Assembly (NCBI GenBank): GCA_003105035.1
Contig: PQAL01000024.1
Location: forward strand, 1-64,000
Direction of reading: 5' to 3'
DNA from: Anaerolineales bacterium
Lineage (GTDB): Bacteria > Chloroflexota > Anaerolineae > Anaerolineales > UBA4823
Length of the DNA stretch: 64,000 nucleotides
Shown: positions 8,027 through 17,140 of the stretch, one piece after another
Layout of the letters: the number at the start of each line of letters is the position of its first letter
Position numbering within the stretch: position 1 is the first letter of the stretch
The notes under the pieces: generated by a model
The model's database searches: none
What the model saw: the letters and a program-made list of their open reading frames with translations, nothing else
What the model was told of the DNA's origin: nothing
Position numbers and translations under genes: made by a program

Positions 8027-9346
8027 ATGAGTAGAAACAATACCAAGCTTTCTACGCAAGAGATCGTAGCGCTTAATAAAGAGTACACACTATTTTCCTG
8101 GTCAGTACAATCTGCTACCAATCCCATACCCATTGCAAGGGCTGAGGGGATATATTTCTGGGATAATGACGGTAAACGATATTACGATTTCTCTTCGCAA
8201 CTTATGAACATGAATATTGGTCACCAGCATCCCAAGGTGATCAAGGCGATACAGGAACAAGCTGAAAAGCTGTGCTATGCCCATCCAGGTATGGCAACCG
8301 AAGCGCGAGGATTGTTAGGCGAAAAGATTGCCGAGGTCGCACCAGGTAATTTGAACAAAACTTTCTTTTGCCTGGGCGGCGCGGAAGCGAATGAGAATGC
8401 CATCAAGATTGCCCGGTTCTTTACAGGGCGGCACAAGATCATGGCCCGTTATCGCTCGTACCACGGTGCCACGCATGGCGCAATCGCCCTGACCGGTGAC
8501 TACCGGCGTTTACCCGTTGAGCCTGCTCTGCCCGGTGTGGTGCATTTTCTTGATCCATTCTGTTATCGCTGCCCATTCGGATGGACCATTGAGACCTGCC
8601 ATAAAGAATGTATCTCTCATGTGGAGGAAGTGATCAGTTACGAAGGCCCGGATAAGATCGCGGCGATCATCATGGAAGGCGTAACTGGCTCAAATGGATT
8701 GATCGTCCCTCCGGAAGATTATTGGCCACGGGTGCGTGAGATTTGCACAAAATATGGCATCCTATTGATCTCGGATGAGGTAATGAGCGGTTGGGGCCGG
8801 ACAGGAAAGTGGTTTGCGGTGGATAACTGGAACGTCGTCCCCGATATCATTACGACTGCCAAAGGCATCACTTCAGGTTACGTTCCATTGGGTGCCGTGA
8901 TCGTGTCTGATCCGATCGCGGAATATTTTAACGACAAGATGTTTTACTGTGGATTAACCTACAGCGGGCATCCGCTGGCATGCGCTGCTGGAATTGCAAC
9001 GATCGAAGTTTATAAAGAAGATCATCTATTGGAAAATGCTGTCAAGGTCGGGAAACACCTTGCAAAACGATTGGATCACATCAAGCAGCACCATGCAAGT
9101 GTGGGAGATGTGCGCCATATCGGATTATTCACCGCCATAGAAATTGTAAGTGATAAAAAGACTAAAAAACCGATTGATCCATTAGCCGATACCGCAAAAT
9201 TATTGAGGGACAATGGCTTATTCACATTTGTGTTCCATAACGTTGTCTTTGTTGTGCCTCCGTTATGCATAAATGAATCGCAAATTGATGATGGTCTAGC
9301 TATTGTCGAAAAAGCTATCGATGTCATCGATAAAAACATCAAATAA
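8027..9346 (+). CDS. class-III aminotransferase, beta-alanine/taurine type
   Basis: 439 residues; GGAG lies six bases before the ATG. K279 in TTAKGITSGYVPLG is the PLP lysine, DEVMSGWGRTGKWF the ring-binding aspartate segment, and GGAEANENAIKIAR the phosphate loop. The run RYRSYHGATHGA and the Cys-rich DPFCYRCPFGWTIETCHKEC are features I associate with omega-amino acid transaminases annotated as taurine- or beta-alanine-specific. The next gene is a malonate/methylmalonate-semialdehyde dehydrogenase, the classical partner that takes the aldehyde from beta-alanine or beta-aminoisobutyrate, so that substrate class is favoured. Confidence 0.88.
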   Translation: MSRNNTKLSTQEIVALNKEYTLFSWSVQSATNPIPIARAEGIYFWDNDGKRYYDFSSQLMNMNIGHQHPKVIKAIQEQAEKLCYAHPGMATEARGLLGEKIAEVAPGNLNKTFFCLGGAEANENAIKIARFFTGRHKIMARYRSYHGATHGAIALTGDYRRLPVEPALPGVVHFLDPFCYRCPFGWTIETCHKECISHVEEVISYEGPDKIAAIIMEGVTGSNGLIVPPEDYWPRVREICTKYGILLISDEVMSGWGRTGKWFAVDNWNVVPDIITTAKGITSGYVPLGAVIVSDPIAEYFNDKMFYCGLTYSGHPLACAAGIATIEVYKEDHLLENAVKVGKHLAKRLDHIKQHHASVGDVRHIGLFTAIEIVSDKKTKKPIDPLADTAKLLRDNGLFTFVFHNVVFVVPPLCINESQIDDGLAIVEKAIDVIDKNIK

Positions 9347-9393
9347 TTATCATTAGCCATTCGATAAACTACCGACATTTTCGAGGAGAATAG

Positions 9394-10872
9394 ATGATGG
9401 AAGAACGTATTTTACAGAACTACATCAATGGGAAATGGGTGAACTCAAATTCAGGGAAATTCAGAGAAGTAACCAACCCTGCAACAGCCGAATTACTGGC
9501 AAAAGTACCTGTTTCCACCCTTGCAGAGTTTGATGAGGCGGTTCAAATAGCACAAAAAGCGTATCACAGCTGGCGGCGGGTGCCTGTAACTAACCGTATT
9601 CAATATTTATTCAAGCTAAAAATGCTGCTGGAAGAGCATTTTGAAGATCTGGCACGCACGATCACCCTTGAACATGGAAAAGTATTGGATGAGTCACGGG
9701 GAGAAATGCGCCGGGCGATTGAAAATGTCGAAGTAGCTTGTGGGACACCTTCCCTGGCAATGGGAGATCTGGTGGAAGATATTGCTCCTGGAATCGATGA
9801 AATGATGATTCGCCAGCCGCTTGGTGTCGTTGGGCTTATCTCTCCATTCAATTTCCCGGCAATGATTGCATTCTGGTACTTACCTTATGCGGTAGCTACT
9901 GGAAATACGGTAGTCGTGAAACCTTCCAGTCGAGTACCGATCACCATGGTGAAAATGTTCGAGCTCATGCAAGAAGCGGGCTTCCCTGAGGGCGTGGTGA
10001 ACCTGGTAAATGGCGGGGCAGAGATCGTAGATGGCATGCTTGATCACCCATTGATCAAGGCAGTTGGATTTATTGGATCTACGCCGGTGGCATTACACGT
10101 GTACAGCCGCGGGGCAGCGCATGGCAAAAGGGTGTCAGCTGGTGGCGGAGCCAAATGCCCGTGCCTTATCCTGCCCGATGCAGATATCAATACAACCACC
10201 AATATCATGATGGACAGCGCATTCGGATGCTCAGGCCAACGTTGCCTGGCAGCGACAGTTGCGATAATGATTGGTGAAGCAGACAAGACCTTCATCCCAG
10301 CCTTCGCTGAGGCGGCATCAAAGCGCGTGACCGGTTATGGCATCAATCCCGACGTCCAGATGGGCCCAGTGATCACGATGCAAGATAAAGTGAGGATCGA
10401 AGGCTTGGTTAAACAGGGGTTGGATGAAGGCTGCGAAATGCTGGTGGATGGTCGAAATGCGGTGATCCCCGGATATGAAAAAGGTTATTTCATACGGCCA
10501 ACCATCCTGACTGATATCCCCGTCAATGGCATCATTCACTCAACCGAAATCTTTGGCCCAGTGCTGGGGATCATGCATTGCAATACAGTTGATGAAGCGA
10601 TAAAAATTGTCAATGACCATACTTTTGGTAATGCTGCTTCAATATTTACTCGTGATGGAACAGCAGCTCACAAATTCCGTTACGAGGCACTTGCGGGCAA
10701 TATTGGGGTTAATATTGGTATAGCTGCGCCGATGGCATTCTTCCCGTTTAGTGGCTGGAAAGATAGCTTCTTCGGAGATTTGCATGGGCAGGGAAAACAT
10801 GCAATCGAATTTTTCACTCAGACTAAGGTCGTAATTGAACGTTGGCCAAAGGAGTGGACACGGAAGTTTTAG
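9394..10872 (+). CDS. mmsA: CoA-acylating (methyl)malonate-semialdehyde dehydrogenase
   Basis: 492 residues of the aldehyde dehydrogenase superfamily, closest in style to MmsA/IolA. It has the substrate-site run [17 protein letters not shown], the NAD-site GFIGSTPVA, and the catalytic C284 within [10 protein letters not shown]. MmsA enzymes oxidise malonate or methylmalonate semialdehyde with NAD+ and CoA to acetyl- or propionyl-CoA plus CO2. Here it would consume the aldehyde from the aminotransferase just upstream and yield an energy-rich thioester. GAGGAG precedes the start. It is followed by a 101-base gap with no clear gene or terminator. Confidence 0.92.
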   Translation: MMEERILQNYINGKWVNSNSGKFREVTNPATAELLAKVPVSTLAEFDEAVQIAQKAYHSWRRVPVTNRIQYLFKLKMLLEEHFEDLARTITLEHGKVLDESRGEMRRAIENVEVACGTPSLAMGDLVEDIAPGIDEMMIRQPLGVVGLISPFNFPAMIAFWYLPYAVATGNTVVVKPSSRVPITMVKMFELMQEAGFPEGVVNLVNGGAEIVDGMLDHPLIKAVGFIGSTPVALHVYSRGAAHGKRVSAGGGAKCPCLILPDADINTTTNIMMDSAFGCSGQRCLAATVAIMIGEADKTFIPAFAEAASKRVTGYGINPDVQMGPVITMQDKVRIEGLVKQGLDEGCEMLVDGRNAVIPGYEKGYFIRPTILTDIPVNGIIHSTEIFGPVLGIMHCNTVDEAIKIVNDHTFGNAASIFTRDGTAAHKFRYEALAGNIGVNIGIAAPMAFFPFSGWKDSFFGDLHGQGKHAIEFFTQTKVVIERWPKEWTRKF

Positions 10873-10973
10873 TGAAAGGAGGAAGTATAAGAAATTAAGT
10901 AAGTCTTTCATTGGCTCTGATGTATATAAATGCATAAATTAGTACCAAACCAATAATTGCAGGAGGATGAAAG

Positions 10974-12581
10974 ATGTCTCAAGACATGGCTTTTGCTCGA
11001 AAAGCAAGTGGACTTGTGAGGGGGCTGTCTTTTTGGGACGCATTCGGTGTTGGTTTCATGAACCAGGGGTTGACACCCAGCATGTATGTGATGATCAGCC
11101 TAGGTTTGGGGGTATACACTGGCGGGAACCTGATCCTAGCAACAATCATTTCAGCGGTTCTCTGTGGTATTGGGTTTTCTCTGGTTTGGGGCATCCTGGG
11201 TGGATCTATGCCCCGATCGGGTGGTGAATATATTTATAACTCACGCATTATTCACCCACTGGTTGGTATCGCAGAGTCTTTTGGAAATGCATTTGTTTGG
11301 ATTATGTGGATCTATGTTCTAGCCCCATGGACAGCTGACGGCTTGGTAATGCTTTTCCAATTTTTAGGCCTTCAGTCTCTTGCGGATGTCCTTCAAACAC
11401 CGACGAGTATATTTCTTCTAGCCACACTGACCAGTCTGATTGCTTTGCTATTTGTGGTATTTGGTATGAAAGTTTTTGCCATGGTACAGAAAGTGGTCAT
11501 GGTTCTGGCTATTCTAGGCTGTATCGTCATATTAGGGGTGTTCACTTTTACCAATCATTCCGAATATGTCACAGCCTGGAATAATACCGCCGCACAATAT
11601 GGATCATTAAATTATGATGCATTCCTCAGCGAAGCTCGAACGACTATTGAAGGCGCCGGAAATGTTCTTCCTACGACGTGGAATTGGTATGATACTTTCG
11701 GCGTGATGGTTGCTGGTTCATGGCTTTTTGCTTATGCTTATTGCATCACCTTCATCGCTGGGGAGGTAAAGCGACCGGATAAAACGATTATCCTATCCAA
11801 CTTAGCCGCGGTTCTTGTGCCGGCATTCTTTATGTTGTGGTTGGCGATTGTTTTGTACAACTCGGTAGGATTTGAGTTTCTTTCTGCCGCATCATGGGTG
11901 GATAACAGCGGAGAAGCGTTAGCTGGCTATACCATCCCTTGGTCAACCAACTTTGTTGGCCTGGCGGTGATGGTCACCCAGAATGCATTTGCGGTATTCA
12001 TGATGGCTCTCTCGTGGATATTGTTTAACTTGTGGTGGGTCGCGTTATCCTACCTGGCTTTCCCGAGAATCTTATTTGCCTGGGGCATGGACCGCATGGG
12101 ACCGAAGTGGTTCGCTGACATTGACTATCGCTGGGCTTCACCGGTCAAAAACCACATTCTTTGCTTCATCCTGGGCGAGATAGGAATTGCTCTATATGCT
12201 TTCCGAGGCAACCCGATGGAGGGTCTGTCAGTAACCGGCATGGAGATAGTATCTGTGTTCGGAATCACTGCCATCGCGGCTGGAATCTTCCCATTCAGCA
12301 AACGTGCAAAGCAGATTTGGGATGCATCGCCATACAAAGGCTGGAAGGTCTTGGGAATTCCAGCTGTCACCATTGGCGCGATCGTCAATCTGATTTATCT
12401 CGGCATCCTTTTCTATTTCTTGATTGTCATGCCCGATTTGGAAGGACTGGTACTTGGATCGGTGATCCTGTACGTTGTAATCTGGGCATTAGGAATCGCG
12501 TGGTACTTCTACTGGAAGTCGCGCAATAAGCAAGTAGGCGTGGATGTTAGCATGACATTTGGAGAATTGCCTCCAGACTAG
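10974..12581 (+). CDS. APC-superfamily amino acid/amine permease
   Basis: 535 residues with about 12 hydrophobic segments. It starts with RKASGLVRGLSFWDAFGVGF, the amphipathic lead-in typical of APC transporters, and has the helix-1 region PRSGGEYIYNSRII. AGGAGG precedes the ATG. The family moves amino acids, GABA or polyamines across the inner membrane by proton symport or antiport. Its place amid aminotransferases suggests it imports their amine or amino-acid substrate, but specificity cannot be read from sequence. Confidence 0.9.
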   Translation: MSQDMAFARKASGLVRGLSFWDAFGVGFMNQGLTPSMYVMISLGLGVYTGGNLILATIISAVLCGIGFSLVWGILGGSMPRSGGEYIYNSRIIHPLVGIAESFGNAFVWIMWIYVLAPWTADGLVMLFQFLGLQSLADVLQTPTSIFLLATLTSLIALLFVVFGMKVFAMVQKVVMVLAILGCIVILGVFTFTNHSEYVTAWNNTAAQYGSLNYDAFLSEARTTIEGAGNVLPTTWNWYDTFGVMVAGSWLFAYAYCITFIAGEVKRPDKTIILSNLAAVLVPAFFMLWLAIVLYNSVGFEFLSAASWVDNSGEALAGYTIPWSTNFVGLAVMVTQNAFAVFMMALSWILFNLWWVALSYLAFPRILFAWGMDRMGPKWFADIDYRWASPVKNHILCFILGEIGIALYAFRGNPMEGLSVTGMEIVSVFGITAIAAGIFPFSKRAKQIWDASPYKGWKVLGIPAVTIGAIVNLIYLGILFYFLIVMPDLEGLVLGSVILYVVIWALGIAWYFYWKSRNKQVGVDVSMTFGELPPD

Positions 12582-12599
12582 CCATTGATATCGTTGTGA

Positions 12600-12635
12600 T
12601 ATGGAGGACGGAGAGATAAGCCTCCGTCCTCCATA
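12600..12635 (+). other. 14-bp perfect hairpin inside the operon
   Basis: TATGGAGGACGGAG at 12600-12613 pairs perfectly with CTCCGTCCTCCATA at 12622-12635, loop eight bases. No T-run follows, so it is not a standard terminator. It may act as an mRNA-processing or stability element that sets permease expression apart from the genes below. Confidence 0.55.
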
Positions 12636-12661
12636 AGCCTTAATATTTTGAGGAGAAAAAC

Positions 12662-13603
12662 ATGGGAAATGCGATCAGAATTTTCTTTGTAACCGATATC
12701 CATGGCTCGAATCATTGCTATCGGAAATACCTGAATGCCTTGAAAGTCTACAATGTGGATGTTGGCATCCTGCTGGGAGATTTGACCGGCAAAGTACTTG
12801 TCCCGCTGGTTGAAAAAGCCGGAGGTGGTTGGGAAACAACCCTGATGGGCATCCATCGGGATATTAATACTCAGGAAGAGCTGGCTGAGCTAAAAAAGAC
12901 CATCGAGCTCCTGGGGTACTATTGGGTCCACCAGACTCCGGAAGAATTTAGGGCATATAAAGATGATCCGATGTTAGTCGATAAGTTGTTCAAGGAATTG
13001 ATGATGAGTCGACTGTGCGAATGGATTGACCTGGCTGATGAGCGATTGGCTGGGTCAAAGTATAAAGTATATATGGCTCCGGGAAATGACGACCATTTTG
13101 AAGTCGATCAGATTATTTCTGATTCGACAGCAATTGTGAATTGTAACAATAAGAACGTCGTGGTAGGCGATCATGAAATGATTACCTTCTGCTGGGCGAA
13201 CCCGACACCTTGGAATACTCCCAGGGAAAAACCGGATGAAGAGCTAGAGCCCATGCTTGAAGAACTTATCGCTACGGTAAAAGACAAATCGAATGCGATC
13301 TTTAACTTCCACGTACCTCCGTACGGTTTCGCATTAGACCTGGCACCAGAATTAAGTAAGGATTTAGTGCAAGCAGCGGATCGGAAGATCCACGTAGGTA
13401 GCCGGTCGGTAGCGAAAATGATAGAAAAATACCAGCCCTTGATAGGTTTACACGGCCACATTCATGAATCAAGGGGTGCACAAAAAATTAAGAAGACTTT
13501 GATCATCAATCCAGGTAGTGAATATTCTGAAGGGATTTTAAAAGGTGCGATGATTGTGTTGGAGAAGGGTAAAGTAAAAGATTACGTCTTCACTTCTGGA
13601 TAG
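12662..13603 (+). CDS. calcineurin-like metallophosphoesterase, function unknown
   Basis: 313 residues. The dimetal motifs run in order: D12-x-H14 (FVTDIHG), GD at 39-40 (LLGDLTGK), GNDDH, an FHVPP histidine, and GHIHES near the C-terminus, so the protein is probably catalytically competent. The residue after the second motif is LTGK rather than the more common aspartate. AGGAG precedes the start. It is followed 11 bases later by a nucleotidyltransferase-like gene; both sit inside the amine operon. Family members cleave phosphomono- or diesters; the target here is unknown. Confidence 0.85.
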   Translation: MGNAIRIFFVTDIHGSNHCYRKYLNALKVYNVDVGILLGDLTGKVLVPLVEKAGGGWETTLMGIHRDINTQEELAELKKTIELLGYYWVHQTPEEFRAYKDDPMLVDKLFKELMMSRLCEWIDLADERLAGSKYKVYMAPGNDDHFEVDQIISDSTAIVNCNNKNVVVGDHEMITFCWANPTPWNTPREKPDEELEPMLEELIATVKDKSNAIFNFHVPPYGFALDLAPELSKDLVQAADRKIHVGSRSVAKMIEKYQPLIGLHGHIHESRGAQKIKKTLIINPGSEYSEGILKGAMIVLEKGKVKDYVFTSG

Positions 13604-13614
13604 GAGGAGAAAGC

Positions 13615-14430
13615 ATGTTACCGGTGAAAAAATTTCGTTTGCCGAAGGACATCCCCATGGAAGAATATCCCAAACCAGAGGAGTATTTAGACGAGGCGCG
13701 TCGCTTGACCGATGCCGCTCAAAAAGAGGGATTGATTCTACGGGTGATGGGCCCAATTGCTTTGCATTATTATTTTCCCGATTATGTTGATTTGTATCGA
13801 CGCATGGAACGACTGGGTGAAAGGGTTTTCACCGATATTGACTATGCCTCCTACGGGAAAAATCGCGGCAAGATCGTTCCGTTCTTCGAAAAACAGGGTT
13901 ATGAGTTGGAAAAACGGGCTGCTATGATGAGCGGAGGAACGCGACACATCTATTTTGGATCACGTATTCCCATGATCGATGTTTTTTTTGATAAATTAGA
14001 TTATAACCATCCGATCAACTACCAGGGCCGTCTTGAGCTGCATCCTTATTGTGTATCCCTCACCGATTTACTCCTGCAAAAACTGCAGATTGTAAAGATC
14101 AACGATAAGGACTTGAAAGATGCGATGATCTTGCTCCTTGCTGGGCAGATCGGGGAAGATGATAAGAACAAGATCAATATTAAATATGTCGTAAAACTGA
14201 TGTCAGAAGATTGGGGTTTTTATTACACCTCTGTCATGAACCTGAATAAAGTGCAGGCGGCGATATACGGAGTGCCTGTCCTTTCGGATCAGGACCGATT
14301 ACTAATCAAAGAAAATGCCGAAACGATTATAAAAAGTATTGAAATGGCTCCAAAATCAGGAAAGTGGAAGGGCCGCGCAAAGACTGGCACCAATAAGATT
14401 TGGTACAAGGAAGTATCAGATTGGGAATAG
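13615..14430 (+). CDS. nucleotidyltransferase-fold protein (AbiEii/MNT-like), function unknown
   Basis: 271 residues. RVMGPIALHYYFPDY (about 43-57) followed by FTDIDYASY with D74 and D76 resembles the helix and metal-binding Asp pair of minimal nucleotidyltransferases of the AbiEii type, though the usual GG/GS before the helix is replaced by GP. A third acidic strand may be IPMIDVFFDKLDYNH. The C-terminal 120 residues are helical. GGAGGAG precedes the ATG. It is tightly coupled to the metallophosphoesterase, which suggests that the pair acts on one substrate; this is inference. Confidence 0.6.
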   Translation: MLPVKKFRLPKDIPMEEYPKPEEYLDEARRLTDAAQKEGLILRVMGPIALHYYFPDYVDLYRRMERLGERVFTDIDYASYGKNRGKIVPFFEKQGYELEKRAAMMSGGTRHIYFGSRIPMIDVFFDKLDYNHPINYQGRLELHPYCVSLTDLLLQKLQIVKINDKDLKDAMILLLAGQIGEDDKNKINIKYVVKLMSEDWGFYYTSVMNLNKVQAAIYGVPVLSDQDRLLIKENAETIIKSIEMAPKSGKWKGRAKTGTNKIWYKEVSDWE

Positions 14431-14441
14431 GGAAGGAAAAT

Positions 14442-15800
14442 ATGAGCGATACATACGATGAGGCAATTGCATTTGCGCAACGCTGGACGGACATTATTCA
14501 CAAGTCGCAGGTGACTGAGGATGAAGCAAAAGCGATCATTGATGAGTCAAAATACAACTTTGCACAACATTTCAATGCCGGTTGGCTCGATTATAGAAAA
14601 TCAGTAACGGAAGCCGGTGATTGGGCTTGCGTGGAGTGGACGGGCTCAGGCGCGATTTTCAGAGATGTACTGGGTCGCGAATATATCGATTGCTTGGGTG
14701 GATATGGAATGATGGACCTCGGGTGGGGAAATGCGGAAGTAATTGATAACGTCAAAGCGCAATTAGGGCGCACCCCCATGCCGAGCCAGGAATTAATCGA
14801 TCCACTGCGTGGGGTACTTGCCAGGTTATTAGCGATGATTACCCCGGGAGAGATCAAGTATAGTTTCTTTGCCGCCAGCGGGACTGAGGCGATTGAAGGG
14901 GCGATCAAACTGGCGAAGATGTATACCCACAAAAGTGGATTTATCGCTGCAACCCAAGCCTTTCATGGAAAAACGATGGGATCGTTAAGCATGATAGGAA
15001 AATCGGATTTCCGTGTACCGGTAGGCACTTTGTACGGTGGGCCGGTCTACCATCTTCCATTTGGAGATGCCGATGCAGTGGAAAAGCAATTGGAGATCTC
15101 CAAGAAGGTCGGTGTAGATATTGCGGCTGTGTTAATGGAACCAATCCAGGGAGAAGCCGGCGCCATCGTTCCTCCAGATGATTTCTGGCCGCGCCTCAGG
15201 GAATTAACCAAGCAATATGGTGTGTTGCTGATTGCCGATGAAGTACAGACTGGCCTGGGGAGAACCGGTAAGTTGTGGGGCGTGGATCATTGGGATGTGA
15301 AGCCGGATATTATCGCTCTGGCAAAATCACTGGGTGGGGGAGTAATGCCGATCAGTGCTTTCTGCTCTACGGAAGAAATCTGGCAGTGCATGATGTACCC
15401 GAACCCGTTTATTCATACAACTACCACTGGTGGTGGCGCCTTGGCTTGCAGCGCAGCGATTGCAGCCATCAAGATCACCTTGCGTGATAAGCTTTGGGAG
15501 CAGGCAGCTGCAAAAGGTGATTATCTGATCCCCAAGCTCAAAGAGATTGCCAACCGATATCCAGATATCTACCGAGGTGTGACTGGCAAGGGTCTGTTGA
15601 TAGGTCAGCATTTCCATAATCCAGAGGTAGGGTATAAAGTTGCCGCAGGCTTATTTAAACGAGGCGTATTGGTCGCGGGGACGCTGACCAGTGCTCAAAC
15701 GGTTCGTATCGAACCTCCATTAGTAATCACCTATGAGCAGATTGATAAACTACTTGATCGCCTCGAAGATACGCTAAACGAAATCGTACGAGATCAATAA
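14442..15800 (+). CDS. class-III aminotransferase, putrescine aminotransferase type
   Basis: 452 residues from the ATG at 14442, preceded by GGAAGGA; a longer in-frame start at 14400 overlaps the previous gene and lacks a site. The order of motifs closely follows E. coli YgjG/PatA: LDYRKSVTEAGDWACVEW near the N-terminus, KYSFFAASGTEAIEGAIKLAK, DEVQTGLGRTGK, K295 in LAKSLGGGVMPI, HTTTTGGGALACSAA, and VLVAGTLTSAQTVRIEPPL. PatA converts putrescine and 2-oxoglutarate to 4-aminobutanal and glutamate. Related diamines such as cadaverine are possible. Confidence 0.85.
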   Translation: MSDTYDEAIAFAQRWTDIIHKSQVTEDEAKAIIDESKYNFAQHFNAGWLDYRKSVTEAGDWACVEWTGSGAIFRDVLGREYIDCLGGYGMMDLGWGNAEVIDNVKAQLGRTPMPSQELIDPLRGVLARLLAMITPGEIKYSFFAASGTEAIEGAIKLAKMYTHKSGFIAATQAFHGKTMGSLSMIGKSDFRVPVGTLYGGPVYHLPFGDADAVEKQLEISKKVGVDIAAVLMEPIQGEAGAIVPPDDFWPRLRELTKQYGVLLIADEVQTGLGRTGKLWGVDHWDVKPDIIALAKSLGGGVMPISAFCSTEEIWQCMMYPNPFIHTTTTGGGALACSAAIAAIKITLRDKLWEQAAAKGDYLIPKLKEIANRYPDIYRGVTGKGLLIGQHFHNPEVGYKVAAGLFKRGVLVAGTLTSAQTVRIEPPLVITYEQIDKLLDRLEDTLNEIVRDQ

Positions 15801-15872
15801 TTCGACAATATCGCATAGTCAAAAATCTTCATATAAACACGAATAACATCCCGGATAATAAGGAGAATTTTT

Positions 15873-17078
15873 ATGAAAGTGCTGCTTGTAGGTGTAGGAG
15901 GTGTGGGGGAAGCCATTGCGGCAATTGCAAAACCACGAAATTGGGTGGAGCTGATCGTGCTATCCGATTACAACCTTGAGAGAGCTAAGGAAGTTCAGGC
16001 AAAACTAGGAGACGAAAAGCGTTTCCCTGCTGAAAAGGTGGACGCCAATCGTCAAGATCAGATTGAAGCCCTCGCTCGAAAATATCAGGTCGATTTGATC
16101 ATGAATGCCTGTGATCCGTCTTTCAATAAGCCGATATTTGATGCTGCCTTCAATTATGGATGCAATTACATGGATATGGCCATGACATTGTCGGAACCTC
16201 ATCCGACCGATCCATTTAACAAGTGCGGAATTAAATTGGGTGATTACCAATTTGAACGATCAAAGCAGTGGGAAGATAAGGGATTATTGGCACTCGTTGG
16301 TCTAGGTGTGGAGCCTGGAATGGCGGATGTGTTTGCACGTTATGCCCAGGATTACCTGTTTGATGAGATAGAGGAGATCGGCATTCGGGATGGTGCAAAT
16401 ATTGAGGTCCGTGGCTATGAGTTTGCTCCAAACTTCTCCATCTGGACGACAATAGAAGAGTGCTTAAACCCACCCGTCGTTTGGGAAAAGGAACGCAATT
16501 GGTTCACAACACAACCGTTTTCCGAGCCAGAAGTATTTGACTTCCCAGAAGGTATAGGAAAAGTTGAAGTAGTAAATGTAGAACATGAAGAGGTCCTGTT
16601 AATTCCCCGATGGGTGAAGTGTAAAAGGGTAACCTTTAAATACGGGCTAGGTGACCAATTCATTGGTGTATTGAAAACCCTGCACATGATCGGGTTAGAT
16701 AATAAGGAACCTATCAAAGTGAAGGATGTGATGGTGGCTCCCCGCGATGTGGTGGCAGCTTGCTTGCCTGATCCGGCTCACCTAGGTGACCGAATGTTCG
16801 GCAAAACTTGCGCTGGAACCTGGGTGAAAGGCAAGCAAGACGGGAAATCGAAGCAGGTCTATCTATACCAGGTAGCCGACAACGAAGAATGTATGCAGAA
16901 ATGGGGTTGCCAGGCAGTGGTCGCTCAAACTGCTTTTAATGCAGTTATCGGGTGGGATCTTCTCCATAGTGGCACCTGGACTGGTAAGGGAGTCGTCGGA
17001 CCAGAAGCACTGGACCCGGTTCCCTTCATGAAATTAATGGCTGATTATGGCTTCCCCTATGGGATAAAAGAATTATAA
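15873..17078 (+). CDS. saccharopine dehydrogenase / carboxynorspermidine dehydrogenase-like oxidoreductase
   Basis: 401 residues. An N-terminal Rossmann fold begins VLLVGVGGVGEAIA. The middle has NACDPSFNKPIFDAAFNYGCNYMDMA and GLGVEPGMADVFARYAQDYLFDEI. The C-terminal part has LPDPAHLGDR and TWVKGKQDGKSKQVYLY. This layout resembles the Lys1/carboxy(nor)spermidine dehydrogenase branch, which reversibly joins or splits an amine and a keto acid or semialdehyde using NAD(P)H. In this operon it could act on a polyamine- or lysine-derived imine. AGGAG precedes the start. The exact reaction is inferred only from family and neighbours. Confidence 0.75.
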   Translation: MKVLLVGVGGVGEAIAAIAKPRNWVELIVLSDYNLERAKEVQAKLGDEKRFPAEKVDANRQDQIEALARKYQVDLIMNACDPSFNKPIFDAAFNYGCNYMDMAMTLSEPHPTDPFNKCGIKLGDYQFERSKQWEDKGLLALVGLGVEPGMADVFARYAQDYLFDEIEEIGIRDGANIEVRGYEFAPNFSIWTTIEECLNPPVVWEKERNWFTTQPFSEPEVFDFPEGIGKVEVVNVEHEEVLLIPRWVKCKRVTFKYGLGDQFIGVLKTLHMIGLDNKEPIKVKDVMVAPRDVVAACLPDPAHLGDRMFGKTCAGTWVKGKQDGKSKQVYLYQVADNEECMQKWGCQAVVAQTAFNAVIGWDLLHSGTWTGKGVVGPEALDPVPFMKLMADYGFPYGIKEL

Positions 17079-17085
17079 AAAAATC

Positions 17086-17116
17086 TCCTGCCTGCTAACT
17101 GAGCGGGCAGGATTTA
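17086..17116 (+). terminator. terminator- or attenuator-like hairpin within the operon
   Basis: TCCTGCC at 17086-17092 pairs with GGCAGGA at 17106-17112, and the stem extends inward through a T-G pair and GCT/AGC to a five-base loop. An A run lies before it, and only TTTAT follows. It is probably a partial terminator between the dehydrogenase and the next aminotransferase. Confidence 0.5.
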
Positions 17117-17140
17117 TGATTAACATAAAAGGAATTAGCA

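Noticed and set aside
10873..10973. AGGAGG-like run after mmsA as a sign of a small gene
   Set aside because: No start codon lies at usable distance; the gap holds no open frame of note.
10967..11227. Open frame overlapping the permease start on the same strand
   Set aside because: It lies in another frame of the well-supported permease, and its start sits inside the AGGAGG leader of that gene.
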